Part shown: piece after piece, positions 32,384 through 40,601 of the stretch
Numbering within the stretch: position 1 is the stretch's first letter
Layout of the letters: the number at the start of each line of letters is the position of its first letter
Source of the DNA: Actinoallomurus sp963823735
Lineage (GTDB): Bacteria; Actinomycetota; Actinomycetes; Streptosporangiales; Streptosporangiaceae
Length of the DNA stretch: 64,000 bases
Direction of reading: 5' to 3'
Assembly: GCA_963823735.1 (NCBI GenBank)
Contig: CAWGMO010000003.1
Span: 558,001-622,000 of the forward strand
Position numbers and translations under genes: made by a program
Notes under the pieces: model-generated
Databases searched by the model: none
What the model saw: the letters and a program-made list of their open reading frames with translations, nothing else
What the model was told of the DNA's origin: nothing

Positions 32384-32881
32384 CTAAGTAGTGGAGAACA
32401 TCGCCCACACGGCCTTGCCGCCACCGAGCAGCGGTGTCCAGCCCCAAGCTCTGCTGATGGCCTCGATGATGTGCAGGCCACGGCCGGTTTCCGCGACGTA
32501 GTCGGGTTCCAGCACCCTCGGCGCGTTGTCCGCCGGGTCGGTGACCATGCACACGAGCCGGCGTTCGTAACGCACGAGCACGAGGCGCATGACCTCCTGG
32601 GAATGGCACCTTAATCCGTAACGGATCGCGTTCGTCACCAGCTCCGACACGACGACGGCCGCGTCTTCGTAGAGCTCGTTCAGGCTCCATTCGCTCAGAG
32701 TGGCCTTCGTCACATGACGAGCGATCCCCGGTGACTCGACTTCCCCCGGCAGATCTCTTGTAGCGACGAGCGGTCGGTGGACCACAGGGTACGGCTCGGC
32801 GCCGAGGGGGGAGAGCCAGTCGCCCCATCCCCCGTCGTCAAGCGGAATGCCGGTGGTTTCGCTAAGTGGCGGGATGTTCAT
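32384..32881 (-). CDS. HATPase (anti-sigma factor-like) ATP-binding protein
   Basis: A 165-residue protein with a GHKL/HATPase fold of the SpoIIAB/RsbW type. The N-box is SELVTNAIRYG (about residues 79-89) and the G-box region is ETGRGLHIIEAISRAWG (about 131-147); FPGE-like LPGEVESPGIARHVTKATLSEW upstream is typical of the streptomycete subgroup. Such proteins may act as anti-sigma kinases, but many lack a known partner. ATG 32881 follows AGGGTTCGCA. It is divergent from the DUF397/XRE pair. That neighbourhood recurs in actinomycetes and suggests a shared regulatory circuit. Confidence 0.86.
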   Translation of the reverse strand: MNIPPLSETTGIPLDDGGWGDWLSPLGAEPYPVVHRPLVATRDLPGEVESPGIARHVTKATLSEWSLNELYEDAAVVVSELVTNAIRYGLRCHSQEVMRLVLVRYERRLVCMVTDPADNAPRVLEPDYVAETGRGLHIIEAISRAWGWTPLLGGGKAVWAMFSTT

Positions 32882-33091
32882 TGCGAACCCTGAAAGTCGT
32901 GTTCGTCGCGAGGCGCCCGGTGCGCCCGGTTCCGCTATCTTGCTCCTCAAGTCGTGCAGATGCAAGCACGCATGCACGCACGGATGCACGTGCATTCGCA
33001 CGGACCGATGCGGTGCGGGGGGAGCGGCCGCCGGCTCGCGTCACGGAGCGCGATCGGCATAAAACCTCGACGGACGGCTTGGAGGGGCGAG

Positions 33092-33328
33092 ATGTATCAG
33101 GCCTACAACGGCATGTCGGCTTCCTGCTTGCGGGAGGTCAGCTGGCTGAAGAGCCGTGTCAGCAACCCGAGCGGCAACTGCGTGGAGATGGCGGAGCTGC
33201 CGGGTGGCGACATCGCGGTCCGTAACTCCCGGTTCCCGGATGGGCCCGCGCTGCTGTACACACGGGCTGAGATAGACGCTTTCATCCGCGGCGCGAAGGA
33301 CGGCGACTTCGATCACATGCTCGCCTGA
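33092..33328 (+). CDS. DUF397 domain protein (BldB-like small regulator)
   Basis: A 78-residue DUF397 protein. The family pattern is clear: SWLKSRVSNPSGNCVEMAELPGG, then IAVRNSRFPDGPALLYTRAEIDAFI and the ending GAKDGDFD. DUF397 proteins are small developmental partners of WhiJ-type XRE regulators; BldB is a distant relative. GGAGGGG stands six bases before ATG 33092. Usually this gene lies downstream of its XRE partner; here it is upstream on the same strand, 92 bases before it. Confidence 0.92.
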   Translation: MYQAYNGMSASCLREVSWLKSRVSNPSGNCVEMAELPGGDIAVRNSRFPDGPALLYTRAEIDAFIRGAKDGDFDHMLA

Positions 33329-33420
33329 ACCAAGCAACTGCTTGTGTGAGCCGAGCGCTTTGCAATGAGGCCCGGTGGTGGGACACTGGGCCGATTCGGA
33401 CTTTCTCAGGGAGCGCACAC

Positions 33421-34326
33421 ATGATCGGGTCTCAATCGCACGGTGAGGTGACCGTCAGTGACATGTTCGGTCCGCACCGTGGTGGGCCGACCGTGTTGCG
33501 GATCGTGCTGGGGTCCCAGTTGCGGCGGCTGCGCGAGCAGCGCCAGATCACGTGTGAAGAGGCCGGAGAAGCCATCCGTGCCTCGCACTCCAAGATCAGC
33601 CGTATGGAGCTCGGCCGCGTACGTTTCCGTCGGCGCGACGTCGCCGATCTTCTCTCCCTGTACGGCGTCGAGGACGCCGCCGAGACCGAGTCGATGCTGG
33701 CCCTCGCGGACCGGGCGAACGAACCCGGCTGGTGGCACAGCTACACCGACATCCTCCCGGGCTGGTTCGAGGTCTACATCGGCCTCGAAGAGGCCGCGTC
33801 GCGCATCCGCGCCTACGAGGTGCAGTTCGTCCCCGGTCTCCTGCAGACCGAGGACTACGCGCGTGCGGTGACGCTGCTCGGCCACCCCGACGCGCCCGGC
33901 CACGAGGTCGAGCGCCGGGTCGGCCTGCGGATGCGCCGCCAGTCACTCCTCGAAGGCGACGACCCGCCGCATTTTTGGGCGGTCGTGGACGAGGCCGTGC
34001 TGCGCCGCCCGCTCGGCGGCCGGTCGGTCATGCGCGGCCAGCTGCGCCACCTCATCGAGATCACCGAGTCGCCCAACGTCACCCTGCAGATGGTGCCGTT
34101 CGAGCTCGGCGGCCACGCGGCGGCGGGTGGCCCGTTCAGCATCCTGCGGTTCGCCGAGCGCGACCTGCCCGACGTGGTCTATCTGGAGCAGCTGACGTCG
34201 GCGCTCTACCTGGACAAGCGCGAGGACGTCGACCACTACCTCGCCGTCATGGAACGCCTCTGCATCGACGCGGAGCCGGCCACGCGCATCCGCGAGACGC
34301 TGAGCGACATCCTGAAAGAGCTCTAA
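33421..34326 (+). CDS. XRE family regulator with DUF5753 domain (WhiJ-like)
   Basis: A 301-residue DNA-binding regulator. An N-terminal helix-turn-helix (GSQLRRLREQRQITCEEAGE, ASHSKISRMELGR, about residues 31-63) is followed by the DUF5753 domain (EVQFVPGLLQTEDYARAV, VVDEAVLRRPLGG, NVTLQMVPFELGGHAA). This is the actinobacterial WhiJ class, several of which control differentiation together with a DUF397 protein and sometimes an RsbW-like ATPase; all three are present here. ATG 33421 follows GGGAG by eight bases. Its stop overlaps that of the convergent coiled-coil gene by four bases. Confidence 0.95.
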   Translation: MIGSQSHGEVTVSDMFGPHRGGPTVLRIVLGSQLRRLREQRQITCEEAGEAIRASHSKISRMELGRVRFRRRDVADLLSLYGVEDAAETESMLALADRANEPGWWHSYTDILPGWFEVYIGLEEAASRIRAYEVQFVPGLLQTEDYARAVTLLGHPDAPGHEVERRVGLRMRRQSLLEGDDPPHFWAVVDEAVLRRPLGGRSVMRGQLRHLIEITESPNVTLQMVPFELGGHAAAGGPFSILRFAERDLPDVVYLEQLTSALYLDKREDVDHYLAVMERLCIDAEPATRIRETLSDILKEL

Positions 34327-35165
34327 GCCCCCTCCTCGGGCCCCAGCGCCGCCAGGCGGCGGCGCGCCTCCTTGTCCGCGCGTGCCGCGCGCTCGTGCTC
34401 ACGCTCCGCCGTACGCGCCTCGCGCTCCATGCCCGCGCGCTCCTCCTCGGCGGCCCTGACCTGGGTGTTCAGCCAGCCGAGCCGCTCGTCGACGTCCGCC
34501 AGCCGTGCCTGCGCGGTCTCCCGCGCGTCCGCCCACTCGGCGAGGGCCTCGGCGGCCTCCTCCACACGCCGCGAGGCCTCCTCGCGGCGCGCCTTCTCCG
34601 CACGGCGGGCCCGTTCCTTCTCGTCGCGCCGCGCTTTCGCCGTGGAGGCGGGCTTCGCCTTGGGCGCGGGCGTACGTGTGGGCGCGACGCCTCCGAACGA
34701 CCCGAACCCGGAGTGGCGCAGCGGATGGTCCAGCCGCCCGGCGCGTACGGCCTCGGCCGCCGACTCGTCGGCCACGGCGGCCCGCAGCGTCTCCTCCACC
34801 TCCGTCGCGAACGGCTCGCTCAGCGGGCGGCCCGCCTCGGAGGCCAGCGTCCGCGCGCGGCGTACGAGATCGTCGATCATCGGGCCGCGCTCGCGCTCCA
34901 GGTCACCGAGGTCGCCGCCGGTCGACCAGGCCGCGCGCATGCGTTCGCCGAGGTCCAGCAGGTCGTCCACCGATCCGTCGCGGACCAGGAGGTTCACCGC
35001 CCACGCGGGCACCGTCGGGCGGCGCAGCGCGGTCAGTCGCCGTGCGTCCTCGCGGGAGAGCCCGCCCGCCAGCCGGCGCCGGGCGGCGACGAACTCGGGC
35101 GGGGGCACGCCGTACAGCTCGTCGGCGGCGGTGTCGAACTCCACTCCGTCATCGTTCCCCGCCAT
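34323..35165 (-). CDS. hypothetical coiled-coil protein
   Basis: A 280-residue protein of a type common and unnamed in actinomycetes. The N-terminal third is globular (ELYGVPPPEFVAARRRLAGG, ALRRPTVPAWAVNLLVRDG), the middle contains a Pro/Ala/Lys linker (about 155-170), and the last 110 residues are an almost uninterrupted charged coiled coil (long runs of Glu, Arg and Ala). No signal or membrane segment is evident. ATG 35165 overlaps the end of the MerR gene by 17 bases, so the two are probably one transcript. The domain layout suggests a scaffold or nucleoid-associated role, which is a guess. Confidence 0.8.
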   Translation of the reverse strand: MAGNDDGVEFDTAADELYGVPPPEFVAARRRLAGGLSREDARRLTALRRPTVPAWAVNLLVRDGSVDDLLDLGERMRAAWSTGGDLGDLERERGPMIDDLVRRARTLASEAGRPLSEPFATEVEETLRAAVADESAAEAVRAGRLDHPLRHSGFGSFGGVAPTRTPAPKAKPASTAKARRDEKERARRAEKARREEASRRVEEAAEALAEWADARETAQARLADVDERLGWLNTQVRAAEEERAGMEREARTAEREHERAARADKEARRRLAALGPEEGA

Positions 35166-35805
35166 CCGGCTCCGAGCCGTCGCCGAAGCGGCGGGCCGAG
35201 GCGTCCTCCTGGGCCATCCGGCGCAGCGCGATCAGCACCCGCTCGTACAGGACGTTGGTCGCGACGGCCGTCTGCACGGCGGTGCCGCGTTCGGCCTCGG
35301 CCGGGATCGCGCCGATCTCGTTCTCGGCGATGTTCGAGGCGGCCTCGATGTAGGGGCGCAGCTCGGTCAGCACGATGGGCACCCCGAGGCGGCGCAGCGA
35401 CGCGAACGCCTGCGCGAGCAGGTCACGGGTCGGAGCGTCGGACCGCACCCGCCAGCCGAGCTCGGCGACGACCGCGTCGACGTCCTCGCGCGCGGCGCGC
35501 AGCCCGGAGTCGCCCGGCTGCGGTTCGGCGTGCGGCCCCAGGGCGTACTGGGCGGTGCCGAGCAGGTCGTGCAGGCGCACGGACTCGTCGTCGAGGGACG
35601 TGACGACGCGCTTCACCGAGGCGATCGGCAGATCGCCGACCTCGCGGAGGGTCCTGATCAGGCGCAGCCGGTCGAGGTGCCGCTCGTCGTACTCGGCACG
35701 GGTCGCGGCGGTGGGAGCGCCCTTCGGCATCAGCTCCTCGCGGATGTAGTACTTGATCGTCTGCACCGACAGGCCGCTGCGGTCGCTCAGCTCCGAGATC
35801 TTCAT
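35149..35805 (-). CDS. MerR family transcriptional regulator
   Basis: A 218-residue MerR-type regulator. The DNA-binding domain KISELSDRSGLSVQTIKYYI (residues 2-21) and the second wing (YDERHLDRLRLIRTLREVGDLP) are typical; the C-terminal effector domain is long and has no metal-binding cysteines. ATG 35805 follows AAGGGGG. Divergent from the thioredoxin-like gene at 35877, it faces a promoter whose spacer is filled by the dyad GGATA-n7-TATCC, the standard MerR arrangement. The coiled-coil gene follows in the same transcript. Confidence 0.92.
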   Translation of the reverse strand: MKISELSDRSGLSVQTIKYYIREELMPKGAPTAATRAEYDERHLDRLRLIRTLREVGDLPIASVKRVVTSLDDESVRLHDLLGTAQYALGPHAEPQPGDSGLRAAREDVDAVVAELGWRVRSDAPTRDLLAQAFASLRRLGVPIVLTELRPYIEAASNIAENEIGAIPAEAERGTAVQTAVATNVLYERVLIALRRMAQEDASARRFGDGSEPDGGER

Positions 35806-35814
35806 CGAACCCCC

Positions 35815-35865
35815 TTGACTGGATATTAGCGCTATCCAATACTTGGAGAGTGCCACTATCCAATA
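35815..35865 (+). promoter_or_regulatory. MerR-type operator/promoter
   Basis: TTGACT (35815-35820) and AATACT (35838-35843) are 17 bases apart, and the spacer is exactly the dyad GGATATTAGCGCTATCC (35821-35837). TATCCAATA is repeated at 35833-35841 and 35857-35865. Confidence 0.65.
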
Positions 35866-35876
35866 GGGAGCCCGTG

Positions 35877-36863
35877 ATGGAGTACACCGTTCTCGACCAG
35901 GACCGCGAAGAGACGCTGAGCCTGGACGGCGACCTGCGGGCCCCGCTGGACGCGCCCGTGTTCGGCTGGGTACGCAAGCCGCAGGGCTGGTGCCGCGGCG
36001 ACGCCTGCGTCCCGGCGTTTCGCGCGAGGGAGGCCGAGACCGCCGACGGCGTCGATGTCGTCGCGTTCGCCGAGCTGACCGGCCGTACGGCCGTCGTCGA
36101 CCGCGAGGAGAGGACGATCGCCCTCGCCGACGCCGTCACGCTCAGGACCGGAGAGGCGCCGGAGTTCACACTCGGCGGCTGGTCGACGGCGGACGCGCGC
36201 GGGACCAAGGTGGCGCTGGTGTTCTGGGCGTCCTGGTGCGGCTGCCGGTACGACCTGCCGGCCTGGGAGGAGCGCCACGCGGAGCTGAAGGACCACGGCT
36301 TCACGGTCGTGAGCGTCGCGTGCGACCGCGACCCCGAGCACGCCCGCCCCTGGATGGAGGGCCTCACCCACCCCGCCCTCGTCGACACCGAAGGCGTCGT
36401 CGCCGAGCGCTACAACGTGATCAACGTGCCGACCGTCGTGTGGATCGACGAGGAGGGCCGGATCGCGCGGCCGCAGGACACCCAGACCGCCACCGACCTG
36501 TTCCGCTCCATGAACGGCATCGACTCCGAAGCCTCAGGCGCGGTCCTGCGCCGCTGGGTGCTCGACGGCGACCGCGGCCTCACCGACGCCCAGATCGGCG
36601 AGAACCTCCGCGTTCCCACGGAAGACGAGCGACGGGCGCGGGCGCACGCGCGTCTCGCGGTCCACCTGGTCCGCCGGGGCCGTACGGACGCGGCGTCCCG
36701 GCATGTGGACGAGGCGGCACGGCTGGCGCCGCACGACGTGGCGATCCGGCGCGGCCTCATGCCGATCACCGGCGCCGACCCGTTCGGCGACGCCTACTTC
36801 GCGCTCAGGGAGGACCTTGAGTCGCGCGGAATCCCGATCTACCGCCCGCTGGACACGGCCTGA
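35877..36863 (+). CDS. thioredoxin-like (TlpA/AhpC-TSA) protein with altered active site
   Basis: A 328-residue cytosolic protein with a central thioredoxin fold (about residues 90-225): EAPEFTLGGWST, VALVFWASWCGCRYDLPAWEE, HGFTVVSVACDRD, and the cis-proline region YNVINVPTVVWIDEEG. The usual CxxC is replaced by Cys121-Gly-Cys123 (a CxC), so a proline or similar residue has been lost; whether it can still form a useful disulfide is unclear. The N-terminus has a further cysteine pair (GWCRGDACVPAF), and the C-terminal 90 residues are helical, TPR-like. ATG 35877 follows GGGAG. It is regulated, I infer, by the divergent MerR protein, possibly in response to thiol or redox stress. Confidence 0.86.
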   Translation: MEYTVLDQDREETLSLDGDLRAPLDAPVFGWVRKPQGWCRGDACVPAFRAREAETADGVDVVAFAELTGRTAVVDREERTIALADAVTLRTGEAPEFTLGGWSTADARGTKVALVFWASWCGCRYDLPAWEERHAELKDHGFTVVSVACDRDPEHARPWMEGLTHPALVDTEGVVAERYNVINVPTVVWIDEEGRIARPQDTQTATDLFRSMNGIDSEASGAVLRRWVLDGDRGLTDAQIGENLRVPTEDERRARAHARLAVHLVRRGRTDAASRHVDEAARLAPHDVAIRRGLMPITGADPFGDAYFALREDLESRGIPIYRPLDTA

Positions 36864-36864
36864 G

Positions 36865-37581
36865 TCAGCCGCCGCGGCGCATCGACTCGGAGATCTGCTC
36901 GGCGGCGCCCACGACCGGCGCGGCGTGCAGGCGGCCCGGTGAGCGGGTGAGCCGCTCGATCGGCCCGGACACCGAGACCGCCGCGATCACCCGGTTGCCG
37001 CTGCCGCGGATCGGCGCTGACACCGACGCGACGCCCTGCTCGCGTTCGCCGACGCTCTGGGCCCAGCCCCGGCGGCGTACGGAGGCCAGAGTAGTCGCGG
37101 TGAACTTCGCGCCGCGCAGCCCGCGGTGCAGGCGGTCGGGCTCCTCCCAGGCCAGCAGGATCTGGGCGGCCGACCCGGCGGTCATCGGCAGGGCGCTGCC
37201 CACCGGGACCGTGTCGCGCAGGCCGCTCATCCGCTCGGCCGCCGCCACGCAGACCCTCGCGTCGCCCTGTCGGCGGTAGAGCTGTGCGCTCTCGCCGGTG
37301 AGGTCGCGCAGCCGGGTCAGGATGGGCTGGGAGACGGCCAGGAGGCGGTCCTCGCCGGCCGCCGCGGCCAGTTCGGCCAGCCGCGGGCCGAGGATGAAGC
37401 GCCCCTGGGTGTCGCGGTGGACGAGACGGTGGTGTTCCAGGGCGACCGCCAGACGGTGGGCCGTGGGCCTGGCCAGGGAGGTCGTCTGCACGAGCTGAGC
37501 CAGCGAGGCGGGGCCCGCCTCCAGGGCGTTCAAGACGAGGACCGCTTTGTCAAGTACGCCGACTCCGCTAGAGTTGTCCAT
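36865..37581 (-). CDS. ndgR: IclR family regulator of branched-chain amino acid genes
   Basis: A 238-residue IclR-type regulator beside leuC, matching actinobacterial NdgR/AreB/LtbR in position and sequence. The winged helix is at about residues 8-70 (VLDKAVLVLNALEAGPASLA, LARPTAHRLAVALEHHRLV), the effector domain follows (RDTVPVGSALPMTAGSAAQILLAWEE). It is known from Streptomyces and relatives to control leuCD and other amino acid genes. ATG 37581 lacks a strong ribosome binding site and is probably leaderless. The 19-base dyad at 37595-37613 lies 14-32 bases upstream of its start, well placed for autoregulation and for control of divergent leuC. The same dyad precedes cimA. The gene ends next to the thioredoxin-like gene. 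Confidence 0.92.
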   Translation of the reverse strand: MDNSSGVGVLDKAVLVLNALEAGPASLAQLVQTTSLARPTAHRLAVALEHHRLVHRDTQGRFILGPRLAELAAAAGEDRLLAVSQPILTRLRDLTGESAQLYRRQGDARVCVAAAERMSGLRDTVPVGSALPMTAGSAAQILLAWEEPDRLHRGLRGAKFTATTLASVRRRGWAQSVGEREQGVASVSAPIRGSGNRVIAAVSVSGPIERLTRSPGRLHAAPVVGAAEQISESMRRGG

Positions 37582-37594
37582 GCTTCGATACTGC

Positions 37595-37613
37595 CGTCTC
37601 GCAATCTGAGATG
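37595..37613. promoter_or_regulatory. operator between ndgR and leuC
   Basis: CGTCTCGCAATCTGAGATG has the same length and spacing as the cimA site (CGTCTCGAAGTGTGAGACG); 15 of 19 positions agree. I infer it is the NdgR binding site controlling both divergent genes. Confidence 0.68.
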
Positions 37614-37657
37614 CAAGTCATGAGCGGTGACGCCCGGGTTCAAGAAGAGGTGGAGTG

Positions 37658-39055
37658 ATGGGCCGCACACTGGCGGACAAGGTTTACGACTCGCACGTCG
37701 TGAGAAGCGCCGAGGGCGAGCCGGACGTGCTCTACATCGATCTTCACCTCGTTCACGAGGTGACGAGCCCGCAGGCCTTCGACGGGCTGCGCCTGAGCGA
37801 GCGGAAGGTCCGGCGGCCCGATCTCACGATCGCCACCGAGGACCACAACGTCCCGACCACCGACCTGCTCGCGCCGATCGCCGACCCGGTGTCCCGCACC
37901 CAGGTCGAGACGCTCCGCAAGAACTGCGCCGAGTTCGGCGTCCGGCTGCACCCCATGGGCGACGCCGGCCAGGGCATCGTGCACGTCATCGGCCCGCAGC
38001 TGGGCCTCACCCAGCCGGGCATGACCGTCGTCTGCGGCGACTCCCACACCTCGACCCACGGGGCGTTCGGCGCCTTGGCCTTCGGCATCGGCACCAGCGA
38101 GGTCGAGCACGTCCTCGCGACGCAGACCCTGCCGCAGAACAGGCCCAAGATGATGGCCGTCACGGTCGAGGGCGCCCTCCCGTACGGCGTCACCGCCAAG
38201 GACCTGATCCTGGCGATCATCGCCCGGATCGGCACGGGCGGCGGCCAGGGCCACATCATCGAGTACCGCGGCGAGGCGATTCGCGGGCTGTCGATGGAGG
38301 GCCGCATGACGGTCTGCAACATGTCCATCGAGGCCGGGGCGCGCGCCGGCATGATCGCGCCGGACGAGACGACCTTCGCCTACCTGGAGGGCCGCCCGCA
38401 CGCGCCGTCCGGCGACGACTGGGAGGCCGCCAAGGCGTACTGGCGCTCGCTGGCCACCGACGACGACGCGGTGTTCGACCGCGAGGTCGTGATCGACGCG
38501 TCCGAGCTGACCCCGTTCGTGACCTGGGGCACCAACCCCGGCCAGGGCGCGCCCATCGGCGACGCCGTGCCCGACCCGGCCTCCTACGACGACCCGACGC
38601 GGCGCTCGTCGGCCGAGCGCTCCCTGGAGTACATGGGCCTCACCGCCGGCACCCCGCTGCGCGAGATCACCGTCGACACCGTGTTCGTCGGGTCCTGCAC
38701 CAACGGCCGCATCGAGGACCTCCGCGCCGCCGCCGGCGTGATCGAGGGCCGCCGGGTGGCCGACGGCGTACGCATGCTCGTCGTGCCCGGCTCGATGAAG
38801 GTCAAGGCGCAGGCCGAGGAGGAAGGCCTGAACGCGATCTTCGAGGCGGCCGGCGCCGAGTGGCGCGAGGCCGGCTGCTCGATGTGCCTGGGCATGAACC
38901 CCGACCAGCTCAAGCCGGGGGAGCGCAGCGCGTCGACGTCCAACCGCAACTTCGAGGGACGGCAGGGCAAGGGCGGCCGTACCCACCTCGTCTCGCCCGC
39001 GGTCGCCGCGGCCACCGCCGTCACCGGCCACCTGGCCGCCCCGGCCGACCTGTAA
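37658..39055 (+). CDS. leuC: 3-isopropylmalate dehydratase, large subunit
   Basis: A 465-residue aconitase-family subunit carrying the [4Fe-4S] cluster, isomerising 2- to 3-isopropylmalate with LeuD. Cluster ligands Cys347 (GSCTNGR), Cys407 and Cys410 (GCSMCLGMNPD) are in place, and CGDSHTSTHGAFGALAFGIG is the substrate-binding signature. ATG 37658 is chosen, eight bases after AGAGG; GTG 37655 is one codon upstream. leuD begins eleven bases after the stop, so the two form a transcript, controlled by the dyad at 37595-37613. Confidence 0.97.
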   Translation: MGRTLADKVYDSHVVRSAEGEPDVLYIDLHLVHEVTSPQAFDGLRLSERKVRRPDLTIATEDHNVPTTDLLAPIADPVSRTQVETLRKNCAEFGVRLHPMGDAGQGIVHVIGPQLGLTQPGMTVVCGDSHTSTHGAFGALAFGIGTSEVEHVLATQTLPQNRPKMMAVTVEGALPYGVTAKDLILAIIARIGTGGGQGHIIEYRGEAIRGLSMEGRMTVCNMSIEAGARAGMIAPDETTFAYLEGRPHAPSGDDWEAAKAYWRSLATDDDAVFDREVVIDASELTPFVTWGTNPGQGAPIGDAVPDPASYDDPTRRSSAERSLEYMGLTAGTPLREITVDTVFVGSCTNGRIEDLRAAAGVIEGRRVADGVRMLVVPGSMKVKAQAEEEGLNAIFEAAGAEWREAGCSMCLGMNPDQLKPGERSASTSNRNFEGRQGKGGRTHLVSPAVAAATAVTGHLAAPADL

Positions 39056-39066
39056 AGGGGATCACC

Positions 39067-39660
39067 ATGGACGCCTTCACCACCCACACCGGGCGCGCCG
39101 TGCCGCTGCGGCGCAGCAACGTCGACACCGACCAGATCATCCCGGCCGTCTGGCTGAAGCAGGTCAGCCGCACCGGCTTCGAGAAGGGCCTGTTCGGCGC
39201 CTGGCGGGAGAACCCCGACTTCATCCTGAACCGGCCCGAGTACGCGGGCGCGTCGATCCTGGTCGCCGGCCCCGACTTCGGCACCGGTTCGTCGCGCGAG
39301 CACGCCGTCTGGGCGCTCCAGCAGTACGGCTTCCGCGCCGTCGTCTCGGCGCGCTTCGGCGACATCTTCCGTAACAACGCCACCAAGATGGGCCTGCTGC
39401 CCATCGAGCTGCCCGAGGAGGCCGTCGAGGGCCTCCAGGCCGGGATCGAGGCGAACCCCGCAAAGGAGTTCACCATCGACCTGGAGAAGCGCGAGGTGCG
39501 CTGCCACGAGTCCGGGGCCGTACTCTCGTTCGAACTGGACGACTACACGCGCTGGCGGCTGCTGGAGGGCCTGGACGACATCGGCCTCACGCTCCGGCAC
39601 GCCGATGCCATCGCCGGGTTCGAGAAAACCCGTCAGTCATGGCTTCCCGTGACGGCCTGA
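39067..39660 (+). CDS. leuD: 3-isopropylmalate dehydratase, small subunit
   Basis: A 197-residue small (swivelling) subunit of isopropylmalate isomerase. The opening RAVPLRRSNVDTDQIIPA, the signature GPDFGTGSSREHAVWAL and NNATKMGLLPIEL are family-diagnostic and the length is normal. AAAGGGG precedes ATG 39067. It follows leuC after eleven bases. A short GCCCGT/ACGGGC hairpin (39671-39684) lies after the stop, without a T-run. Confidence 0.97.
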   Translation: MDAFTTHTGRAVPLRRSNVDTDQIIPAVWLKQVSRTGFEKGLFGAWRENPDFILNRPEYAGASILVAGPDFGTGSSREHAVWALQQYGFRAVVSARFGDIFRNNATKMGLLPIELPEEAVEGLQAGIEANPAKEFTIDLEKREVRCHESGAVLSFELDDYTRWRLLEGLDDIGLTLRHADAIAGFEKTRQSWLPVTA

Positions 39661-39709
39661 CCGGCGCCACGCCCGTACACGGGCCTCACAGGGTGTTGAA
39701 ACGGCGGTG

Positions 39710-39940
39710 ATGTTGGACACGAGGCCCGAACCGGGGTGGGACGACCCGGAGCTGGACGCTCTGGCGGAAGGGCTGCGACAGGCGCATACGCGCGTCGCAG
39801 CCCTTCCGTCGCTGGTCAGACCGCGTTTGACCAGGCATCTGCTGTTGATCACAGATCTCGCCAAACGCGATTCCTCGCTCGCGCTCAGGCGTCTCGAATC
39901 GTTCCTCCAGGATCTTGAGAGCGACGAAAACGTGCCCTGA
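39710..39940 (+). CDS. small conserved actinobacterial protein
   Basis: A 76-residue acidic helical protein (begins MLDTRPEPGWDDPELDALAEG), with SLVRPRLTRHLLLITDLAKR and an amphipathic end (SLALRRLESFLQDLESDENVP). Proteins like this commonly stand between leuD and the HU gene in actinomycetes, as I recall, and have no assigned function. No good ribosome binding site is seen; GTG 39707 is an equally plausible start one codon earlier. No membrane segment. Confidence 0.62.
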   Translation: MLDTRPEPGWDDPELDALAEGLRQAHTRVAALPSLVRPRLTRHLLLITDLAKRDSSLALRRLESFLQDLESDENVP

Positions 39941-39987
39941 ACGGCACTTCGGCCTGCGACACAGCCGAAAGCATCGGCCATGGGTGA

Positions 39988-40016
39988 TTGTGTAGATGCT
40001 GTGAGTCCCCTAGTTT
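39988..40016 (+). promoter_or_regulatory. HU promoter
   Basis: TTGTGT (39988-39993) and TAGTTT (40011-40016) are 17 bases apart, 31 bases before the HU start. Confidence 0.5.
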
Positions 40017-40046
40017 CAACCGAGCAAGGGGGAAGAGGAGTAACCC

Positions 40047-40331
40047 ATGAACAAGCGTGAGCTCGTCGACGCTGTCGCCGAAAGAGTCGGCAGTAAAAAA
40101 GTCGCGACGGAGGCCGTGGACGCGATTCTGGACACCATCCAGAGCACCGTGGCCAAGGGGGAGAAGGTCGCCATCACGGGCTTCGGGTCCTTCGAGAAGG
40201 CCGACCGGCCGGCTCGTGAGGCTCGTAACCCCGCGACGGGCGCCACTATCAAGGTCCCCGCGACGTCGGTTCCGAAATTCAAGGCCGGTGCTGACTTCAA
40301 GGGAGAGGTCGCCGGCCCCAAGAAGAAGTAG
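40047..40331 (+). CDS. HU family DNA-binding protein
   Basis: A 94-residue nucleoid protein. MNKRELVDAVAERVGSKK, the HU signature around GFGSFEKADRPAREARNPATG (DNA-grasping beta arm, residues 46-66) and IKVPATSVPKFKAG are all present; the lysine-rich tail (GPKKK) is short, so this is the classic HupA-like form, not the long HupS form. A strong GAGGAG lies about eight bases before ATG 40047. It has its own promoter and is followed by a terminator hairpin. Confidence 0.97.
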   Translation: MNKRELVDAVAERVGSKKVATEAVDAILDTIQSTVAKGEKVAITGFGSFEKADRPAREARNPATGATIKVPATSVPKFKAGADFKGEVAGPKKK

Positions 40332-40345
40332 TCGATAGCAGGTGG

Positions 40346-40375
40346 CGCCCGGGGAGACGGCTGTCTCTCCGGGCG
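40346..40375 (+). terminator. HU terminator hairpin
   Basis: Bases 40346-40358 pair with 40363-40375 (thirteen pairs, one G-T, loop GGCT). No T-run follows. Confidence 0.7.
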
Positions 40376-40390
40376 TCCTGCTGTCCGCGG

Positions 40391-40591
40391 CTAAGGCAGC
40401 GGGAAGGTCGACAGCGTCACCACGGTGATCCGCCCGTCGGCGACCGCGAGGTTGACGCGCTGGCCCAGCCGCAGCAGCCGCAGCCCGCCCGCGTCGAACG
40501 CCTCCTGGTCGAAGACCAGCTCGCTGCCGTCGTCGAGGAACACACTGCCGGTCCGGGTCTCCCGGTCGTACTCCTTCACCGTCGCCTGCAT
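40391..40591 (-). CDS. small protein with cold-shock-like (OB-fold) sequence
   Basis: A 66-residue protein, MQATVKEYDRETRTGSVFLD, with the beta pattern of a cold-shock/OB domain (GSVFLDDGSELVFDQEAF, GQRVNLAVADGRI) but lacking the aromatic RNP motifs of true CspA. Its message is probably leaderless: no ribosome binding site is present, and TAGGCT ends seven bases before the ATG. Half of that -10 element lies inside the inverted-repeat element at 40602-40768, so the element's insertion may have shaped this promoter. Confidence 0.7.
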   Translation of the reverse strand: MQATVKEYDRETRTGSVFLDDGSELVFDQEAFDAGGLRLLRLGQRVNLAVADGRITVVTLSTFPLP

Positions 40592-40601
40592 GGCGTAGAG
40601 C

